Positions 55,299 through 64,000 of a DNA stretch of 64,000 bases are shown here, one piece after another (the stretch's first letter is position 1; every line of letters begins with the position of its first letter). A program made the translations under genes and the position numbers. The notes under the pieces were generated by a model that saw nothing but the letters and a program-made list of their open reading frames with translations, was not told where the DNA came from and did not search any database. The DNA is from Immersiella caudata. Lineage: Eukaryota; Ascomycota; Sordariomycetes; Sordariales; Lasiosphaeriaceae. The stretch covers positions 3,472,001 through 3,536,000 of the forward strand of contig JAULSU010000007.1 of assembly GCA_030512335.1 (NCBI GenBank), given 5' to 3'.

Positions 55299-55880
55299 TT
55301 ACTTGCGAACACTGGGGTCGCTGCTCTCGGTCGAATCTACCCGCTTCGGCCACGCTTGTTTGCCATTCAGCCCCTCGGCGGAGCGATTGGGCGTAGAGTC
55401 GTCGGAAAAGGGGTTGCGACCGCCGTTGGGAGCTCCAGGCCTGGGGAGGTCGTCAAACGATAACCTAGCTGGCCCCTGGGGTTTTCTCCTAGAAGAGTTG
55501 TCGCCGAGTCCATAGTCGCTCATGTCGAACTGGTCCGCGACGTCTTCTTGCTTGTCGCGCTTCTTCTTTTTGAGGTGGAAGTATAGCATGACGGAGAGTG
55601 TTACCGTGACCAGAAGACCGCTGTCGCAACAGTTAGCAAAGGCACCTGGGAGGTCGCAAGGGCGGCAAACGCACATAATAACACCGACAATGATCCATGT
55701 AACCGATTGCGTCGAGATCGCTGGCTTCTCGCAGAGGCCTGGGTTTTCCGCCGTTGTGACGCACTCGGCGCGCCGAAGAACGCTGTTGAAAACGGCGGCA
55801 GCGCGCCCTTGCATGTGCGAGAATGTCGATGCTGGCGACTGTGACGGCCTCCCCCGCGAGTCTAGCATTCGGTGCGCCAT
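55299..55880 (-). CDS. Small single-pass membrane protein, fungal conserved type
   Basis: Two exons (55675-55880 and 55299-55620) encode 175 residues. The 54-nt intron has GTGCGT, a TGCTAAC branch site and a GACAG acceptor. The start at 55880 is the first ATG in frame; an upstream TTG-led extension was rejected. After an Arg/Ser-rich N-terminus and three Cys (RRAECV, NPGLCEK), splicing joins TQSVTWIIVGVI with IGLLVTVTLSVMLYFHL into one helix. KKKKR follows, then a cytosolic tail with the motif DQFDMSDYGLGD and a Pro/Ser-rich end. The function is unknown. The DYGL motif and juxtamembrane Lys run recall plasma-membrane proteins of unknown role in other Pezizomycotina. Intron retention keeps the frame but disrupts the helix. 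Confidence 0.75.
   Translation of the reverse strand: MAHRMLDSRGRPSQSPASTFSHMQGRAAAVFNSVLRRAECVTTAENPGLCEKPAISTQSVTWIIVGVIMCVCRPCDLPGAFANCCDSGLLVTVTLSVMLYFHLKKKKRDKQEDVADQFDMSDYGLGDNSSRRKPQGPARLSFDDLPRPGAPNGGRNPFSDDSTPNRSAEGLNGKQAWPKRVDSTESSDPSVRK
55621..55674 (-). other. In-frame 54-nt intron within the membrane helix
   Basis: Length is 18 codons without a stop. Retention would insert a Cys-rich segment (MCVCRPC...NCCD) into the only membrane helix. Confidence 0.7.
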
Positions 55881-57563
55881 TGCACCGCGCAATTGAGTCT
55901 GCAAAAGCCCCAAGGGTCCGACTACCCCTCGTTCTGGTCGTGAATTGCCTCAAGTCGCCGATCAGCGTGCGTGGATGTCGCTTCTGTCGCAAATGGGCAG
56001 CAGCCTTGGCGTGACCGCGGCGCGAACGCGAAAATGCAGGGGACAGCTGCCTAGGTCGGTTTGAGGGGCTGGCCGCTGCGAGCTATCGGCCTGCGTTTGC
56101 GCTTTCGGCACTGGCGATTTCCGGCACCCAAACCCAAATCCCTCCTCGACGATAACTGTAGTTGGCAAACAGCGGGCAGTGTCTTGCAAATCGCCGACGT
56201 ACCTCCGCAGTATTTAACCGATTGACGACGAGCTGGTTTTGCCAGGGGAGAAAAAACCTGCCTCGGGGGTTCGACTCCTGAAATTCAGGCAGGTGACGTC
56301 GAGCCAACAAGCTGGCCCACTGTCAGTGTCAAGGGATAATTGCTAATAATACAGGTGAAACTTGATTGGTACTTTAGGTGGAGCTCAATACCCAGAACGG
56401 CAAGCATCAATGCTGCGCTGCGCCGCCTCATTGGCGGGAGCATGTCCGCCTTGCTCCTCCACGTTTGAGAACCTTGTCGCTCCCAGGGGTGCGCCATCTG
56501 GGAATCTAGACTTTTGCCGCCAAGAGACCAAGAGATCTTCCTCAACATGAATCCCATATGTTGACGACATTCCGGGACGAACCACGCCTGGACGCTGGAT
56601 GGCATCATCGCAGACCAGGACGAAGCTCTGGGGCATGAGATGGAAAAATCTGGCCATCACACGCTGGCGCGAAGACAGGGGACATGTTACCGCCACCGCC
56701 CGAGCTATCACACCCAATCCGTTGATTTGTCTGAGTAAGACAGCGCTATCCCCTGCCATCCCTTGCAAAGTGAACCACACACGGCCTGGAATGGCGCAAA
56801 GGACTTTGATCTCTAGACAACAAAGTGTCCCTAATGACAATGCCGCACAAGTGTCGTGAGCCCACAGGACAATGGAGTCTGGAGAAAGTTGCAGATGCAT
56901 GCAAGCTCCCGTATCAAGATGAGGGGGCCGTGTTTCTCGACAGAGAGCAGACTCTGCATCGCGACTCAAGCAACCGTAGCACGGCGCCCACAAGAGGGGT
57001 CGCTCCGGAGTGGTGTCGGATGCCACGGCGGGATTCTAGTCCGAAATGCTCGGAGCATCACCCAGGGAAGAACGGACAGTTCATCCATGACGTGGTCCTT
57101 GGTAGTGGGGATTGACAACACTCTGACCGGTAACTTGCACCGACGGCACAGTCAGAACACTTCATGACAAAGATAAAGATCACGTACGCAACACCCCCAC
57201 GTCGCGCTTCGAACGCCGGAGGTCTCCCACGCGAGGTCGGTCTAGAAACGCCACCAAAAGTGAGGCTCAGGGGCTTGGCTTATCGATAAACACTTCCATT
57301 GCCGAGGCGGCGTGGCTGCAAGCCGGCTCGCGGGGTGAACTTGTGTGGCCCGTGCTTCCTGTCTCCGCGCCAACGATGACCAAATTTCCAACCCGTGTTT
57401 TTCCTTGGGTCAATTGACCGGTAGCAAACCACGCACCAGCGGTCATCTGGTTGTCTCATTGGACAGGGAGCCCCAAACTTTCTGCGAGCAACTTGTCCAA
57501 GGAAGCACAAAGCGACTCCCTCTCCATCACCCACAATCACGAGCCGCGCACAGCACAGCTGCC
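55881..57563. other. Long divergent promoter region
   Basis: About 1.7 kb. A 213-codon minus-strand frame (56385-57026) begins with GTG, shows no motifs, and is not called. The last 60 nt before the CBS-PB1 gene are CA-rich leader. Confidence 0.4.
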
Positions 57564-59788
57564 ATGTCGGCCAATCCTGGGACGGTCAGAGGGACTCCGG
57601 GCCGTGGACAAGGCCGCGGTGCCATTCCCTTCACCAACAGCCCGTCCGCCTCGGCGATCCCCCGACCGGTTCTCGAGACAAATCACCCTACTCCTAACAG
57701 TGAAGCCGGCGCATCCTCAATGAGCGCTAGCAGGGCAAAGCAATCGAAGCGGGATGAGGTACGTCTTTAAAATACTTCCTTCCATGCCCCAGCTGCCAGA
57801 AACGCGCACCGCCAATGGTCCAAGGGCTTTGCCGCTGAGGAAGGGATAAGACCTCACGAGATGGATGCTGACTATAGAACCTCAGGCTATCCGTCGCAAG
57901 ATGGAGACGGACCTCTCCAAGAAGAAGCACTTGACGAGCCGCGCGCGGCATTCCCGCAAGGCCCCTCCGGGTACCGTCCTCGCCCTCAAGCCGAGTCCCG
58001 CCCTGCAGATCAAGCCCGGCACGACCGTCGCCGAGGCCGCCCAGCTCATGGCTGCGAAGCGTGAGGACTGCGTGCTGGTTACCGACGACGATGACAGAAT
58101 TGCGGGAATTTTCACCGCCAAGGATCTGGCCTTCCGGGTTGTCGGCGCCGGTCTGAAGCCCAACAGCGTCACCATCGCCGATATCATGACCAAGAACCCC
58201 CTGTGCGCCAGAACCGACACAAGCGCGACCGATGCTCTAGATCTAATGGTTCGTAAGGGCTTCCGCCATCTGCCCGTCATGGACGAGAACCAGGATATCT
58301 CCGGCATTCTGGATATTACGAAGTGCTTTTACGATGCTATGGAAAAGCTCGAACGCGCCTACGCCTCTTCCCGCCGGCTTTATGATGCCTTGGAGGGTGT
58401 GCAGTCCGAGTTGGGCACCAGTCAACCGCAGCAAATTATTCAGTACGTCGAGGCCCTGAGATCCAAGATGTCGGGCCCGACTCTGGAGTCTGTCCTGAAC
58501 GGCATGCCGCCCACCACGGTCAGCGTTCGAACATCTGTCAAGGAGGCGGCCCAGCAGATGAAGGAGAATCATACCACGGCCGTCTTGGTCCAGGACCAGG
58601 GAGCTATTACGGGTATCTTCACGAGCAAGGATGTTGTCCTCCGAGTCATCGCGCCCGGCCTCGACCCTGCCACTTGCAGTGTCGTCCGAGTCATGACCCC
58701 TCACCCCGATTTTGCGCCCATGGACATGACCATCCAGGCTGCCCTGCGCAAGATGCACGGTAAGTGCTGATGTTTTCGAGTGCCATCCAGAGCGGAAGCT
58801 GACGAACCCCTCAGATGGCCACTACCTCAACCTTCCCGTGATGAACGAGGGCGGCGAGATTGTGGGCATGGTGGATGTCCTCAAGCTCACATATGCCACC
58901 CTCGAGCAGATCAACACAATGGGAAGCGGCGACAGCGAGGGCCCGGCATGGAACAAGTTCTGGCTCTCACTCGATCACGAGACCGAGTCTATGGTTTCGG
59001 GCGACGGCTCGCACCATCACACCAACCCCGGCCCGCGGTCGCTCATGTCGCCGGATATCTCGCGTGATAGAATCACCGATAGTGTCGCTCCCGGCGACTC
59101 GGCAAGCCATGCGGGCGTCGAGTCTCCCCAGCATAGCGCTGTTGGGGCCATCCCAGAGGCCTCACCCAGCGAGGTGCCGTTCCCCTTCAAGTTCAAGGCC
59201 CCCAGCGGCCGGGTTCACCGTCTCCAGGTGACCGCCGCGAGCGGCATGGCCGAGTTCGTCACCAACGTCGTGGCCAAGCTGGGTACCGAGGCCGAGGCCA
59301 TTGGCGGCACTCCCGTGGTGGAGGAGGGTAAGCTTTCGGGAGGATTTGCGCTCAGCTACCTGGATGACGAGGGCGATTCCGTCTCCATCACTACTGACCA
59401 GGACCTTCTCGAGGCGATTGTCCTCGCACGTCACGGTCACCGCGACAAGGTCGACCTTTTTGTACACGACCCCAAGGAGCCCCCTGTTGCGCCTACCCCC
59501 CCCGCCGTGGCTCTCCCAGAACCTGTCGTCGTGCTGCCCACGCCCCCGGCCTCCTCTATTATCCGTGAGCGCAGAAGACCCGTCGACTCCGATGACGAAG
59601 ATGGAGATGCATCAGAGGAAGATATCTCGCCCATCCGCCGAGGCAAGACGCGAACACGCACCCAACCGCAACAGCCAGAGCAAGTTATCGCTGGCGTCCC
59701 GAACGAGCTGCTCCTTCCTGGCGCCGTTGTCACGCTCGCGGTGGTGATCGCGGGCGTGTTTACTGTTTCTAGGATGTCTAACAGGTAA
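57564..59788 (+). CDS. CBS-PB1 domain protein with C-terminal membrane anchor
   Basis: Three exons (57564-57758, 57886-58759, 58815-59788) encode 680 residues. The introns are 127 nt (GTACGT, GCTGAC branch) and 55 nt (GTAAGT, GCTGAC branch), with correct phases. Four CBS motifs form two Bateman pairs: IKPGTTVAEAAQLM..., MTKNPLCARTDTSATDALDL..., VSVRTSVKEAAQQM... and MTPHPDFAPMDMTIQAALRK.... A PB1 domain follows (FPFKFKAPSGRVHRLQV to YLDDEGDSVSITTDQDL, with the acidic OPCA-type patch). The C-terminus ends in one helix (LLLPGAVVTLAVVIAGVFTV), suggesting tail-anchoring. CBS pairs bind adenine nucleotides and PB1 mediates pairing with other PB1 proteins. Fission-yeast mug70 has this plan. The specific role is unknown. 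Confidence 0.92.
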
Positions 59789-60203
59789 ACCGCCGATGCG
59801 GGTAGAGGGGAGAGCCGATTGTGAGCAGACTGCGGGAACAGGTGCCGGGAAGAGGACGAGAGGCAAAGAACTGCGTTCCGTTTTGGTTGTGGAATAGGGT
59901 CGGTTGTAAATTTGTGTATCAATGTAATGACCTTCCTGCGCTATCCACTAGCCTTAGACTTATAATTCATCACTTTGCGATCTCTAAATCATCCGTGTTT
60001 TCCACCAGTCTTGCAGCTCCCAGACCGTTGAACGGCTTTGTAGAACAGGGGCGGTTGGGGGGAAAAAAGTGGGTCTTGGCTCCAGAAAATGTGCTGCGGA
60101 AACGCGATCCCGCACGGGCCAAGTCAATTGAAGCTCTGGTCTGGAAAAGTCGATCGATCATCCATCTCCCGCTCAGGATGGGCACAACAGCGACAATTCA
60201 ACA
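59789..60203. other. Intergenic
   Basis: Tandem gap. Nothing recognised beyond leader sequence of the next gene. Confidence 0.4.
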
Positions 60204-61483
60204 ATGATCATACGAAACTTCGGTGTACGGCACGGTAAGCAATTCCCAATGTTCCCAATTGCTTCATTTGCTAATCTTGAGCGCAACTAGGCCGACAAGC
60301 CCTTGCTGCCCCTGTGCTCCGGTCATACCTCCGAAGTCTCTCGACAAAGTCGGCGCCAACAGCCGTTGCCGAACCGCCCACCGAGGACCAACCAGCTGAG
60401 CTCGCTGCCGCGCTGGCCTTCGCAAAGAAGCGTACCGACGAAGCCAAGCTGAAGGAAGAGATCGCAAAGATCCCCGCCAACCTCAAAACCTTTCAGCACA
60501 TTCAGGCTCACACCGTCAGCCTTGGCTCAAATTGGGTCAAGGAGTACGAGCCCGATGAATATCTCAACAACCCGCCGCAGGATGCATCGCTTGAGATGCT
60601 CATGGCGGCCCAGACGCACATGGGTCACAACACAGCGCTGTGGAATGTGGACAACGCGCGTTACATCTACGGCATCAGGGACGGCATCCACATTATCAAC
60701 CTTGAGACGACACAAGCGTACCTTCGTCGCGCGGCCCGGGTTGTCGAGGAGGTAGCTTACCGTGGTGGTTTGATCTTGTGGGTGGGCACGCGCAAGGGGC
60801 AGAAGCAGCTTGTTGTGAAGGCGGCCGAGATGGTGAAGGGGTGCCACGTCTTCCAGAAGTGGACACCGGGCGCCATCACGAACCGCGACCAGATTCTCCG
60901 TGCTGCGCCGATTCGCGTGGTGAATAGCAACGATCAGGAGATGGAAGGGTATACCGAATTCATCCAGGACATGAGACCACTCAAGCCTGATCTGGTTGTG
61001 TGTCTGAACGTGAACGAGAACTATACGCTGCTGTACGAGGCTGGGCTAGCTAATGTACCGACGATTGGTATCGTCGATACTGATACCAACCCGACTTGGG
61101 TTACATATCAGATTCCCGCGAACGATGACAGGTGAGAGTTCATCTACTGGCGGAGCCACCTCGGAGGCTGTGTGCGAGTTTGCTGACCACCCTGTGAACA
61201 TAGTCTACGTTCCGTTACTCTTCTCTCCGGCGTTCTTGCTCGTGCTGGGCAAAGAGGTCAACAACGGAGGTTGGAAGACGCTACAGCCGGCAAGACAACG
61301 TGGAGCAACGCTCCGGAGGTCGTGAAATATCAGAAACGGCAAGAGAGTGCAAGGAAATTGAAGGAGAAGCAGGAGAGGGAAGGAAATTCGAATGGTGCCG
61401 AGGATGCTGAGGCAGAGGCGGAGGCCGGTCTGGACGCGCGCACCCATGACTATCTGAAGCAGACATTAGGACAAATGGTCTAG
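60204..61483 (+). CDS. MRP4: Mitochondrial small-subunit ribosomal protein uS2m
   Basis: Three exons (60204-60234, 60291-61131, 61204-61483) encode 383 residues. The introns are 56 and 72 nt and phases agree. The first exon supplies the only ATG and, with the next residues (MIIRNFGVRHGRQALA, then LRSYLRSLSTKS), forms a basic, Ser/Leu-rich mitochondrial targeting sequence. The S2 core is clear: AAQTHMGHNTALWN, YIYGIRDGIHIINLE, ILWVGTRKGQKQLV, KWTPGAITNRDQI, PDLVVCLNVNEN and NVPTIGIVDTDTNP. It binds the 15S/12S rRNA at the head of the small mitoribosomal subunit. The C-terminal 60 residues are a Glu/Lys-rich fungal extension. Confidence 0.94.
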
Positions 61484-62353
61484 GGGATGCGGTATGCCGT
61501 CAAAGGAGAGTTGAGAGTGTGGATGTCACGATAATCTGTAGAAGACGTTTCCCTGTAAAATACACCATTGGCATAGATTTAGAGTGCCACTCTGGTGAGC
61601 ACCATCAATATGCATGTATATTAGCACCCCGACAAGCAGTTTGTTATGAGTGCTCTTGTCAGTTTGCTTAGGACCGTTGTGATGGACGGCCTGGAAAACG
61701 GTTAGCGGTGCTTACCAAATCCCAGTCACGCGAGGTTTAGCCGTCTCGCCCACAATGACTTAAGGTCGCGGACCAAAAACTTCGCCTCCTGCGAATTTCC
61801 CCTCACCGGCAGAAACCATCACCACGAACATTTCAGCACAGCTCCCGCAGGGCACGCCCAAGTCACGTCCCTGCGCCCACACCCTGTCGTCCGCAGCGCA
61901 GCGCATCACGTCACAGCACGCAAACATCCCCTGATTGGTGCCGAGAGAACAGCTCGGGCGCCAGCAGGTTGCAGGCCGTTCAGTGACCTTCCAGCGGCCC
62001 TGAGCGACATACTTTCGGCCGCGGAGCGGGAGAGCGCCGGGCAATCGGGACGGCCATCCCTACCCCCTATTTGCCGCAGGGTCTTGGAGTGTAGCGTGTT
62101 AGTGGCGCCCTTCCCGAACCGCCGGAACGGCACCAGTCACCAGGTACGGAACGGTCTTCACCGTCGCTCCACGGTGCGCCCTTGGAGAAACAGGGGGATA
62201 TCTCACCATTAAATCGAGCGCATCGCAGTTGGACATAGTGCTGATAATGTGATTTCAGGAGAAGACGGTCGTTGCATCTTCTGCTACTTGCACCCGTGCT
62301 CAATAACTACTGTTTTGGGTTCGCCACGTTACCAACCTTAATACGCCGCCAAG
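61484..62353. other. Intergenic
   Basis: About 870 nt between tandem genes. Frames on both strands lack motifs. Nothing recognised. Confidence 0.4.
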
Positions 62354-64000
62354 ATGCCGCCTCCCGCCATGCTGGAAGACCCGTCCGCGGCCACGATTTA
62401 CCGTGTCTCGGGCGAGGCCCCTTTTTTGGATCCCGCCAACCCGGCTCTGCCGCCCGGCGTCGCCCCTCGCCGTGTAACACTCCGGGACCGGCAGACGGTT
62501 GCTACCCTCATCCCTTTCGCATCGCGCCACCAGGTCCCGGATTCGCTCCTCCGCTATCTCAATGACCAGTTCAACCAGGAGATCGATCGTGGCGACACCT
62601 ACCCGATGATGAACACCCTGCCTCTGGACAAGTTCGCCCGGTACTGGTTCCAGAACTTCGCTGGCATCATGCTCTTGGGTGATATCGAAAGCGCCGAGGA
62701 CCTCGTCGAGGGCATGGACTGGTCCAAAGAGTGCTTAGGTACCTTTTACATCAAGCCCAACTACCCAGGACGCAGCAGCCATATTTGCAACGCCGGCTTC
62801 ATCGTTACTGACGCCTCCCGCAACCGCGGTGTCGGTCGACTGATGGGCGAGACGTACCTCGAATGGGCGCCTAAGCTCGGGTACACCTACTCCGTCTTCA
62901 ATCTTGTGTACGAGACCAATGTGGCATCCTGCAAGATTTGGGACGCGCTCGGATTTAAGCGCATCGGGCGTGTCAAGGGCGCCGGCGATCTCAAGAGCCA
63001 CCCGGACCGGCTGGTGGATGCCATCATCTTTGGACGCGATCTGGGCGACGCAGCTGGCGGTGTGGGCAGCGAAGAACTTGTGAGTGAAGAACGTTTCGAC
63101 AAGATCAAGTTCTACCTCAAATACGGCCGATATCCAAACGGGGCTGACCGGGCCGAAAAAAGCAGACTTCGTAGCGCCGCGATGCACTACAAGCTGCTCG
63201 ACGGGGACATCCTCATGCTCAAAGACAAGGAGGTCATTTCGGATCCGCAGCGCCAGATCGAGATCGCCCGCAAGGTGCACAACCAAAGCCACGCCGGCAT
63301 CAACAAGTCCACGGCAACTATAGCCGAGCACTACCACTGGAGTCGCATAAAGGAGACGGTCTCGGAAGTAATTAGGCAGTGTTATGAATGCAAAGAAGTG
63401 GGCAAGGCCTCGGCCTCCCAAGCTCAGCAGCCGTCCATAGCCAGTGCAACAACCAATGGCCTGAAACGGCCTAACCCAGATGCCTCCTCAGGCGCTCCCG
63501 GCTCCAAGCGCGCGTCTCCGAGCCCGTCGAGCTCCGCGCCGTTGGTCGATTCCATAAGCACCGGACCTTCCCGGCCACCGTTGTCATCCTTGCCGGACCC
63601 GGCACATCTAAGCCCCTTTTCGTTATCGTCTCACCACCAGTACGCCGATCCCGGTGAAGATATGCCCATGATAACACCCCCGGCTCACTCTTTACCACGG
63701 GTTGCCGACCCCTCAATGTCGAGCCACCATGGAAGCATCGCCGCACATGTGCACAACCCAATGCTCCAGGATTCGTCCTCCTCTCTCAATCCTCTCCACC
63801 CTCCGGCCCACCACCAACACCATCAACACCACCACACGAACCACTCACCAGTCGCACTACCGCCTCTGTCGGATACACACGTATCCGTGTCCGTACCAGT
63901 CCCCGTATCCGTCTACCAACCCATCGACCCGCAGATCATCAGTCAACCGCCTGGTACCAGCGATCCCCACGCCCACGCTCATGCCAACTTACATCCCCAT
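62354..64000 (+). CDS. SPT10-like GNAT acetyltransferase with integrase-type HHCC zinc finger (3' end cut)
   Basis: The frame is open from the ATG at 62354 to the right edge (549 codons, no intron needed), so the C-terminus is missing. Residues 110-215 hold a GNAT domain. FIVTDASRNRGVGRLMG is the acetyl-CoA-binding RxxGxG motif A, followed by NLVYETNVASCKIWDALGFKRIG. After a linker (KIKFYLKYGRYP), residues 295-340 form an HHCC finger like that of retroviral integrases. It carries HNQSH, HYHWSRIKETV and CYEC. This pair of domains is characteristic of yeast Spt10, an activator that binds histone promoters and is linked to H3 K56 acetylation. The rest is Ser/Pro/His-rich low-complexity sequence with a His cluster near residue 490. 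Role in histone-gene control is inferred from the architecture. Confidence 0.85.
   Translation, partial: MPPPAMLEDPSAATIYRVSGEAPFLDPANPALPPGVAPRRVTLRDRQTVATLIPFASRHQVPDSLLRYLNDQFNQEIDRGDTYPMMNTLPLDKFARYWFQNFAGIMLLGDIESAEDLVEGMDWSKECLGTFYIKPNYPGRSSHICNAGFIVTDASRNRGVGRLMGETYLEWAPKLGYTYSVFNLVYETNVASCKIWDALGFKRIGRVKGAGDLKSHPDRLVDAIIFGRDLGDAAGGVGSEELVSEERFDKIKFYLKYGRYPNGADRAEKSRLRSAAMHYKLLDGDILMLKDKEVISDPQRQIEIARKVHNQSHAGINKSTATIAEHYHWSRIKETVSEVIRQCYECKEVGKASASQAQQPSIASATTNGLKRPNPDASSGAPGSKRASPSPSSSAPLVDSISTGPSRPPLSSLPDPAHLSPFSLSSHHQYADPGEDMPMITPPAHSLPRVADPSMSSHHGSIAAHVHNPMLQDSSSSLNPLHPPAHHQHHQHHHTNHSPVALPPLSDTHVSVSVPVPVSVYQPIDPQIISQPPGTSDPHAHAHANLHPH

Noticed and set aside
56265..56285. GGGTTCGACTCC, T-arm-like
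   Set aside because: Arms do not pair and there is no cloverleaf upstream or downstream.
56385..57026. 213-codon minus-strand frame
   Set aside because: It starts with GTG, shows no motif and sits in a promoter region. I found no supporting splice structure.

Overview
This window looks like nuclear chromosomal DNA of a filamentous ascomycete (Pezizomycotina, most likely a Sordariomycete). The genes are GC-rich. Their introns are short (46-127 nt), with GTRNGT-type donors, CTRAC-like branch sites and AG acceptors. The gene set includes LysM, CFEM, PTH11-like, PaxU-type, CBS-PB1 and MFS families. No rRNA, tRNA, CRISPR array, operon or intact transposon was recognised. Species-level placement is not possible from the sequence alone. 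Gene models were spliced by hand, and each was checked for reading-frame phase across every intron.

Layout. 1-8.5 kb holds secreted proteins: a LysM chitin-binding protein (cut by the left edge), an astacin-like metalloprotease, a GH18 chitinase with hevein-type domains, and an SGNH hydrolase. 9-16.4 kb holds a very small Tyr/Arg-rich Cys-pair protein, an MFS transporter, an ICMT-like methyltransferase, a single-pass Cys-repeat membrane protein and a secreted protein of unknown family. 16.7-17.6 kb is a gene broken by two in-frame stops. 19.2-24.8 kb holds a seven-helix rhodopsin-domain (PTH11-like) protein, a small GPI-type Cys-rich protein and an alpha/beta hydrolase. 25.3-28.2 kb is decayed coding sequence with stops, frameshifts and a diverged repeat.

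From 29 kb onward the window is mostly housekeeping. It contains a conserved protein of unknown role, COX20 head-to-head with the DNA polymerase epsilon catalytic subunit (POL2), a CFEM protein, a PAQR/Izh receptor with a 13-nt microexon, and a 1989-residue ZNFX1-like helicase with CCCH, NFX1 and RZ zinc fingers. These are followed by a 14-TM-type MFS transporter with a long tail, a PaxU/TMEM53 protein, a small single-pass membrane protein, a CBS-PB1 membrane protein, mitochondrial ribosomal protein uS2m, and an SPT10-like GNAT protein cut by the right edge.

The first 8.5 kb can be read as a chitin and cell-wall interaction neighbourhood: chitin binding, chitin cleavage, proteolysis and ester hydrolysis, all secreted. 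The most interesting single locus is the ZNFX1-like gene, which combines RNA-binding, helicase and ubiquitin-ligase-type modules in one protein. Several introns are unusual: two keep the frame when retained, one carries a C21 tract, and one flanks a 13-nt exon.
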